Source: Oscillospiraceae bacterium
GTDB lineage: Bacteria > Bacillota > Clostridia > Oscillospirales > Ruminococcaceae
Direction of reading: 5' to 3'
DNA: 64,000 nucleotides
Assembly (NCBI GenBank): GCA_030539275.1
Contig: JAUNSK010000017.1
Coordinates: 1-64,000 of the forward strand
The notes under the pieces are model-generated. The model saw nothing but the letters and a program-made list of their open reading frames with translations, was not told the origin of the DNA and searched no databases. Within the stretch, counting starts at the first letter, position 1, and each line of letters opens with the position of its first letter. The translations under genes and the position numbers were made by a program. Of this stretch, positions 59,828 through 64,000 are shown in pieces.

Positions 59828-60497
59828 AACCCATTAACTCCAGAGCCTCACGTGCTGCCATCTGCTCAGCTTCCTTTTTGCTTTTTCCTGTTCCTTTTCC
59901 TATGACATTTGAATTAAGGCAGACCTGTACTGTAAATGCCTTGTTGTGATCAGGTCCGCTCTGATCAACAATGATATATTCAACCTTCTCTTCAGGATTC
60001 TGCTGAATTACTTCCTGAAGAATCGTCTTGTAGTCGTTGAATGCTGCATGCTTCTGTGCATCCAGATCCTCAGGGATAAAACGGAGGATATGATTTTTTG
60101 CAGCCTCAAGTCCGCCGTCAAGATATACAGCAGCTATGAGTGCCTCAAATGCATCTGCAAGAATTGAGGTACGTTCCCTGCCGCCGGTATTTTCCTCACC
60201 CTTTCCGAGCAGCAGATAATGTCCCAGATCAATCTGTTTTGCAAATACATAAAGTGATTTTTCGCATACAAGTGAAGCTCTTATTTTTGTCAGATCACCT
60301 TCTGGAAAATGTGAAAAATGCTCGAAGAGGTACTGCGATACTACTATTGACAAAACACTGTCACCGAGAAATTCCAGACGTTCATTGCTCTTTCTGTTTC
60401 TCTTGTTTTCATTTGCATATGATGAATGCGACAGTGCTTCTGTAAGCAGTTTCTTGTTTTTGAAGGTATAATGAATACTTTCTTCCAGCTCAGTCAT
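59814..60497 (-). CDS. rnc: Ribonuclease III
   Basis: This 227-residue enzyme has catalytic signature Glu-Arg-Leu-Glu-Phe-Leu-Gly-Asp-Ser-Val-Leu (about 41-51), the second acidic site Asp-Ala-Phe-Glu-Ala, and a C-terminal double-stranded RNA-binding domain (Lys-Gly-Thr-Gly-Lys-Ser-Lys-Lys-Glu-Ala-Glu). It cleaves rRNA precursors and other duplex RNA. It is 3 bp from plsX; the acpP gene commonly found between them is missing. Confidence 0.96.
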   Translation of the reverse strand: MTELEESIHYTFKNKKLLTEALSHSSYANENKRNRKSNERLEFLGDSVLSIVVSQYLFEHFSHFPEGDLTKIRASLVCEKSLYVFAKQIDLGHYLLLGKGEENTGGRERTSILADAFEALIAAVYLDGGLEAAKNHILRFIPEDLDAQKHAAFNDYKTILQEVIQQNPEEKVEYIIVDQSGPDHNKAFTVQVCLNSNVIGKGTGKSKKEAEQMAAREALELMGYEAQ

Positions 60498-60500
60498 TTC

Positions 60501-61502
60501 CTAGTCCTCCTTCTGAGATCCTATATAATCCGATATCTGATTGATTACTCCGCCGTCAACACACTGCTTAGCCTGACGAATCGCATTGAAAAATGCAGTG
60601 CTGTCAGAACTTCCGTGTGCTTTAATAACAGGCTTTGAGATTCCCATAAGAACTGCACCGCCCACCTCAGAATAATCCATCTTCTTTTTAAAATCCTTGA
60701 TCTCATTCATAATAAGTACTGCAGCAAGCTTATTCTTGAGTTTGTTTGTAAGCATATGCTTGAGAGTTTTGGCAAAAAACAGGCCCATTCCCTCGTACAG
60801 CTTCAGTGCAATGTTGCCCGTATAACCGTCTGCAACAACTATGTCACACTTTGAGAAAGGAAGTTCTCTTGCTTCGATATTTCCGCAGAAGTTTATTGGT
60901 GCCTTTGACAGCAGCTTATATGCCTCGACCTCAAGATCACGGCCCTTTGTATCCTCAGCACCTATGTTGAGAAGACCTACTCTTGGTTTTTCGATCTCCA
61001 TTACTCTTTCCATATATGCTGTCGCCATAACAGCAAACTGTACAAGCATTTCAGGTCTGCAGTCAGCATTTGCCCCTGCATCAAGCAGCATTACATACCC
61101 GTCACTTGCCGGAATAAGAGGTGCCAGAGCAGCTCTCTTTATTCCCTTGATCCTCTTTGCTATAAAAGTTGCGCCTACTACAAGTGCCCCTGTGCTTCCC
61201 GCACTTACAAATGCATCACCCTGTGAATCATGCAGAAGTTTGAGTCCGACTGCCATAGATGATTCAGGCTTCTTTTTTATTACGTCTGTCGGATCATCAT
61301 GTATGTCTATTACATCAGGTGCATTGACTATATCTATTCCTGCAAGACTAAGTTTTGCTTTGTCTGCAGACTCCTGTATAAGCTTTTCGTTTCCGACAAG
61401 CGTGATCTTGACTCCAAGGTTTTCTACTGCCATAACACTTGCCGCAATTACTGCATCCGGAGCATTATCGCCTCCGAATGCATCAACTATAATATTTATC
61501 AT
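60501..61502 (-). CDS. plsX: Phosphate acyltransferase PlsX
   Basis: This 333-residue protein makes acyl-phosphate from acyl-ACP for phospholipid synthesis. Marks are Val-Asp-Ala-Phe-Gly-Gly-Asp-Asn-Ala-Pro, Ser-Ala-Gly-Ser-Thr-Gly-Ala, Leu-Leu-Asp-Ala-Gly-Ala-Asn and Val-Ala-Asp-Gly-Tyr-Thr-Gly-Asn. Its ATG overlaps the trmFO stop by 4 bp. The acyl carrier protein gene must be elsewhere. Confidence 0.95.
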   Translation of the reverse strand: MINIIVDAFGGDNAPDAVIAASVMAVENLGVKITLVGNEKLIQESADKAKLSLAGIDIVNAPDVIDIHDDPTDVIKKKPESSMAVGLKLLHDSQGDAFVSAGSTGALVVGATFIAKRIKGIKRAALAPLIPASDGYVMLLDAGANADCRPEMLVQFAVMATAYMERVMEIEKPRVGLLNIGAEDTKGRDLEVEAYKLLSKAPINFCGNIEARELPFSKCDIVVADGYTGNIALKLYEGMGLFFAKTLKHMLTNKLKNKLAAVLIMNEIKDFKKKMDYSEVGGAVLMGISKPVIKAHGSSDSTAFFNAIRQAKQCVDGGVINQISDYIGSQKED

Positions 61503-62815
61503 AATTTAACTCCCCCGAGCGTTTGTGCTAATTTATCAAGTGATCTCTCAGCATACTTCTCATACTTGACCTTTTTATCGCGGATTCTCTCCGGGAGCTC
61601 AGGCAGTATGCCCATATTGCAGCCCATAGGCTGAAAGCTGCCATTGTTGTATGAGTCACTGATATATGCACTGAGTGCGCCTGTCATCGTTTCACACGGT
61701 AAGATTAATTCAGGCTGTGATTTTATTTTGAGCGCCATATTTTTACCGGCCATAATTCCGCTTGCAGCAGATTCTATGTAGCCCTCTACACCTGTTATCT
61801 GACCTGCAAAGAATACTCCCGGACGCTCTCTCATTTCATAGGTAGGCTTAAGAAGTGCCGGACTGTTAATAAAGGAATTTCTGTGCATAACGCCATATCT
61901 CAGAAATTCGGCATTTTCAAGTCCCGGAATAAGAGAAAATACCCTTTTCTGTTCCCCGAACCTGAGATTTGTCTGAAATCCGACCAGATTGTACATTGTG
62001 CCTTCTTTATTTTCCTTGCGCAGCTGAACAACTGCATACGGTCTTTTTCCTGTTCTTTTATCAATAAGTCCGACAGGTTTCAGAGGACCGAATCTCATTG
62101 TGTCCTCCCCGCGTCCGGCAAGGACTTCAACAGGCATGCAGCCTTCATATACCTTAAATGCCTCTTTGTCAAATTCCTTAAGCTGCGCGGTCTGGGCATT
62201 TATAAGTTCATTGTAAAAGTTCTCATACTCTTCCTTATTCATAGGACAGTTTATATAATCCGCATCACCTTTGTCATAACGTGATGCAAAGAATATCTTT
62301 TCTTTGTCAAGGCTGTCATATGATACGATAGGTGCTGCTGCATCAAAGAAACTGAGATAGCTGCCGCACGCATCAGAAATACTCTTCGCAAGCGGTCCTG
62401 ATGTAAGCGGTCCTGTTGCTATAATAACATAACCCTCAGGTATCTCTTCTACCTCTTCACTGACAACGGTTATCAGCGGATCTGATGTTATCTTTTCTGT
62501 TATCATGTCAGAGAATTTTTTTCTGTCAACTGCAAGTGCACCGCCTGCTTCTACCTGGGTCTGCTCTGCACATGGTATTATCAGGGACCCCATAGCCTTC
62601 ATCTCTGCTTTCAGAAGACCTGCCGCACTGTCAAGTCTTGAAGCCTTGAGAGAGTTTGAACATACAAGTTCAGCAAATCCGCTGTAATGATGTGCAGGAG
62701 AATATTTTACAGGTTTCATTTCATATAGTCTTGTTTCGATTCCCGCCTGAGCGAGCTGCCATGCAGCTTCACATCCGGCAAGTCCGGCGCCTATTACATT
62801 TACAGACACAGCCAT
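61499..62815 (-). CDS. trmFO: Folate- and FAD-dependent tRNA m5U54 methyltransferase
   Basis: This 438-residue flavoprotein has N-terminal Gly-Ala-Gly-Leu-Ala-Gly-Cys-Glu-Ala dinucleotide fold, Cys in Leu-Val-Cys-Ser-Asn-Ser-Leu-Lys, and C-terminal Gly-Gln-Ile-Thr-Gly-Val-Glu-Gly-Tyr. TrmFO methylates U54 of the T loop using methylene-THF, replacing the SAM-dependent TrmA. Its position after topA is conserved in Firmicutes. Confidence 0.96.
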   Translation of the reverse strand: MAVSVNVIGAGLAGCEAAWQLAQAGIETRLYEMKPVKYSPAHHYSGFAELVCSNSLKASRLDSAAGLLKAEMKAMGSLIIPCAEQTQVEAGGALAVDRKKFSDMITEKITSDPLITVVSEEVEEIPEGYVIIATGPLTSGPLAKSISDACGSYLSFFDAAAPIVSYDSLDKEKIFFASRYDKGDADYINCPMNKEEYENFYNELINAQTAQLKEFDKEAFKVYEGCMPVEVLAGRGEDTMRFGPLKPVGLIDKRTGKRPYAVVQLRKENKEGTMYNLVGFQTNLRFGEQKRVFSLIPGLENAEFLRYGVMHRNSFINSPALLKPTYEMRERPGVFFAGQITGVEGYIESAASGIMAGKNMALKIKSQPELILPCETMTGALSAYISDSYNNGSFQPMGCNMGILPELPERIRDKKVKYEKYAERSLDKLAQTLGGVKL

Positions 62816-62831
62816 TATCTACATATCCTCC

Positions 62832-64000
62832 TTAAAGATTGCGTTCATATCCGCAGCCCGGCTTTTCACACAGAAGTTTTCCGGACTTTCCGCCTTTTTT
62901 AAACAGCGAGCATCCGCATTTCGGACATTTGTCCTCAACAGGTGTATGCCAGGTCATAAACGTACACTCCGGATACTTTTCACATCCGAAAAAGTTTCTG
63001 CCTTTTTTGGACTTCTGTGCAATTACCTTGTTTCCGCATATTGGACATATACCTTTGGTGGCCTGAACGATCTTCTTGGTATTTGTACACTCAGGGAATC
63101 CCGGACATGCAAGAAACTTTCCGAATCTTCCGATCTTTATGACCATGTTTTTTCCGCACACGTCACAGATAACATCTGTCTGCTCATCAGGTACTTTTAC
63201 ACGCTTGCCCTCCATGGCAACCTCTGCCTTGTCAAGAGTAGAGTTAAAGTCAACATAAAAGTCCTTAAGCATGCTTCTCCAGTCAGTATCACCCTTTTCA
63301 ACATCATCAAGACGTGTTTCCATATCAGCTGTAAACTTGGCATCTACGATTTTTTTGAAATGTTCTCTCATAAGTTCAGTAGTGACCTCACCGAGTGCTG
63401 TAGGCTTAAGCTGTTTGCCGTCACGTTCAACATACATTCTTGATGTTATTGTAGTAATTGTCGGAGCGTAAGTACTAGGTCTTCCTATACCATTTTCTTC
63501 AAGTGTCTTGATCAGAGTAGCTTCCGTGAATCTTGAAGGAGGCTGTGTGAAGTGCTGGTTTGGATCGAGAGACTTTATCTTGAGCACCTGACCCTCTTCA
63601 AGCGGCGGAAGTTCCTTGTTTTCTTCTTCATCCTTGGTATCCTTGGCCTCAACATACAGTACTGTAAATCCTTTGAACTTAACTGTATATCCGGAAGCAT
63701 TGAACTGACAGTTGCCGGCCGTTATCTCTGCAGACATTGTATCAAGCAGCGCATTAGCCATCTGACTTGCAATAAAACGTTCCCATATAAGCTTGTATAT
63801 CTTGTACTGATCAGTTGTAAGACTGTCCTTTACTGACTCAGGATCAAGTTCCGGCATTGAAGGACGAATCGCTTCATGCGCATCCTGTGCATTTTTCTTG
63901 GACTTGTATACGCGCGGAGTTTCAGGAACATATTCACTTCCGTACTTTTGATTTATATACGCGGTGGCTGCTGCCTGTGCCTCAGCAGAAACACGCAGGC
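62832..64000 (-). CDS. topA: DNA topoisomerase I, partial (C-terminal part)
   Basis: The frame is open from the stop at 62832 to the right edge, about 389 residues, so the N-terminal Toprim domain and the active-site Tyr lie outside. Near the edge Arg-Val-Ser-Ala-Glu-Ala and Ala-Gln-Asp-Ala-His-Glu-Ala-Ile-Arg-Pro are typical topoisomerase IA segments, as is Gly-Ile-Gly-Arg-Pro-Ser-Thr-Tyr-Ala. Three C-terminal zinc ribbons follow (Cys-x2-Cys pairs with Pro-Glu-Cys). TopA relaxes negative supercoils. It leads the topA-trmFO-plsX-rnc run, 16 bp from trmFO. An internal ATG at 63857 is not the true start. Confidence 0.96.
   Translation of the reverse strand, partial: LRVSAEAQAAATAYINQKYGSEYVPETPRVYKSKKNAQDAHEAIRPSMPELDPESVKDSLTTDQYKIYKLIWERFIASQMANALLDTMSAEITAGNCQFNASGYTVKFKGFTVLYVEAKDTKDEEENKELPPLEEGQVLKIKSLDPNQHFTQPPSRFTEATLIKTLEENGIGRPSTYAPTITTITSRMYVERDGKQLKPTALGEVTTELMREHFKKIVDAKFTADMETRLDDVEKGDTDWRSMLKDFYVDFNSTLDKAEVAMEGKRVKVPDEQTDVICDVCGKNMVIKIGRFGKFLACPGFPECTNTKKIVQATKGICPICGNKVIAQKSKKGRNFFGCEKYPECTFMTWHTPVEDKCPKCGCSLFKKGGKSGKLLCEKPGCGYERNL

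Noticed and set aside
60841-61509. 222-codon open frame on the plus strand
   Set aside because: It is antisense to plsX, which has full family motifs, and encodes low-complexity Ser/Ile-rich sequence without an RBS.
62946-63443. 165-codon open frame on the plus strand
   Set aside because: It lies opposite the conserved zinc-ribbon region of topA and has no RBS or domain.

Overview
The window reads as a chromosomal segment of a low-to-mid GC anaerobic Firmicute, most likely Oscillospiraceae close to Ruminococcus. Supporting signs are a dockerin-type repeat, a secreted SGNH hydrolase with a Thr-rich linker and wall-sorting-like tail, a multi-subunit NAD-linked [FeFe]-hydrogenase, ThyX, TrmFO, strong GGAGG ribosome binding sites and frequent TTG starts. 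I see no insertion sequence, phage gene, CRISPR array, rRNA or tRNA.

Layout. 1-1645: a membrane-protein/XRE operon (DUF2975 type), cut by the left edge. 1979-9518: pyrG, glycolytic gap, a secreted SGNH hydrolase, hemW and lepA. 9759-16631: a FIST-EAL cyclic-di-GMP phosphodiesterase, GH25 lysozyme, nth, a pyrophosphatase-like/Nudix fusion, yqeY and a dockerin protein. 16794-25781: a divergent hydrogen-metabolism locus. Its left arm encodes the soluble NADH-linked [FeFe]-hydrogenase. Its right arm encodes a hydrogenase-like putative sensor with two RsbW/RsbT-like ATPases, two DRTGG-like proteins and a PHP protein, and a Rex-like operator candidate lies between the arms. 25844-33178: a housekeeping run (U32 peptidase, mltG, 5-FCL, DJ-1, DUF2156, thyX, dGTPase-like HD protein, XRE).

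33387-45609 is the most unusual region. It is a compact flagellar-type III secretion locus in transcriptional order fliE-fliF-fliH-fliI-fliJ-fliN-fliO-fliP-fliQ-fliR-flhB-flhA-fliA, followed by a convergent parA-comFB pair and then flgM. No fliG, fliM, fliK, flgB/C/D/E, fliL, mot or che gene lies in or near it. FliF is only 348 residues and goes from the second ring-building domain straight to a short linker and the second membrane helix. FlhB has Ser-Asp-Gly-Gly where family members have the self-cleaving Asn-Pro-Thr-His. Several export-gate genes start with TTG or possibly CTG. The locus could be a reduced or repurposed secretion system, or one part of a flagellar regulon split across the genome; the window alone cannot decide.

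45813-64000: a GH13 glycosidase, rpsU, and a long minus-strand housekeeping series (topA-trmFO-plsX-rnc-radical SAM-smc-ftsY-rdgB-yhbY-nadD-yqeK-LCP-rsfS-leuS) with overlapping or nearly abutting genes. FtsY carries an unusual acidic C-terminal tail ending in a lysine-rich patch. Most genes are on the minus strand.
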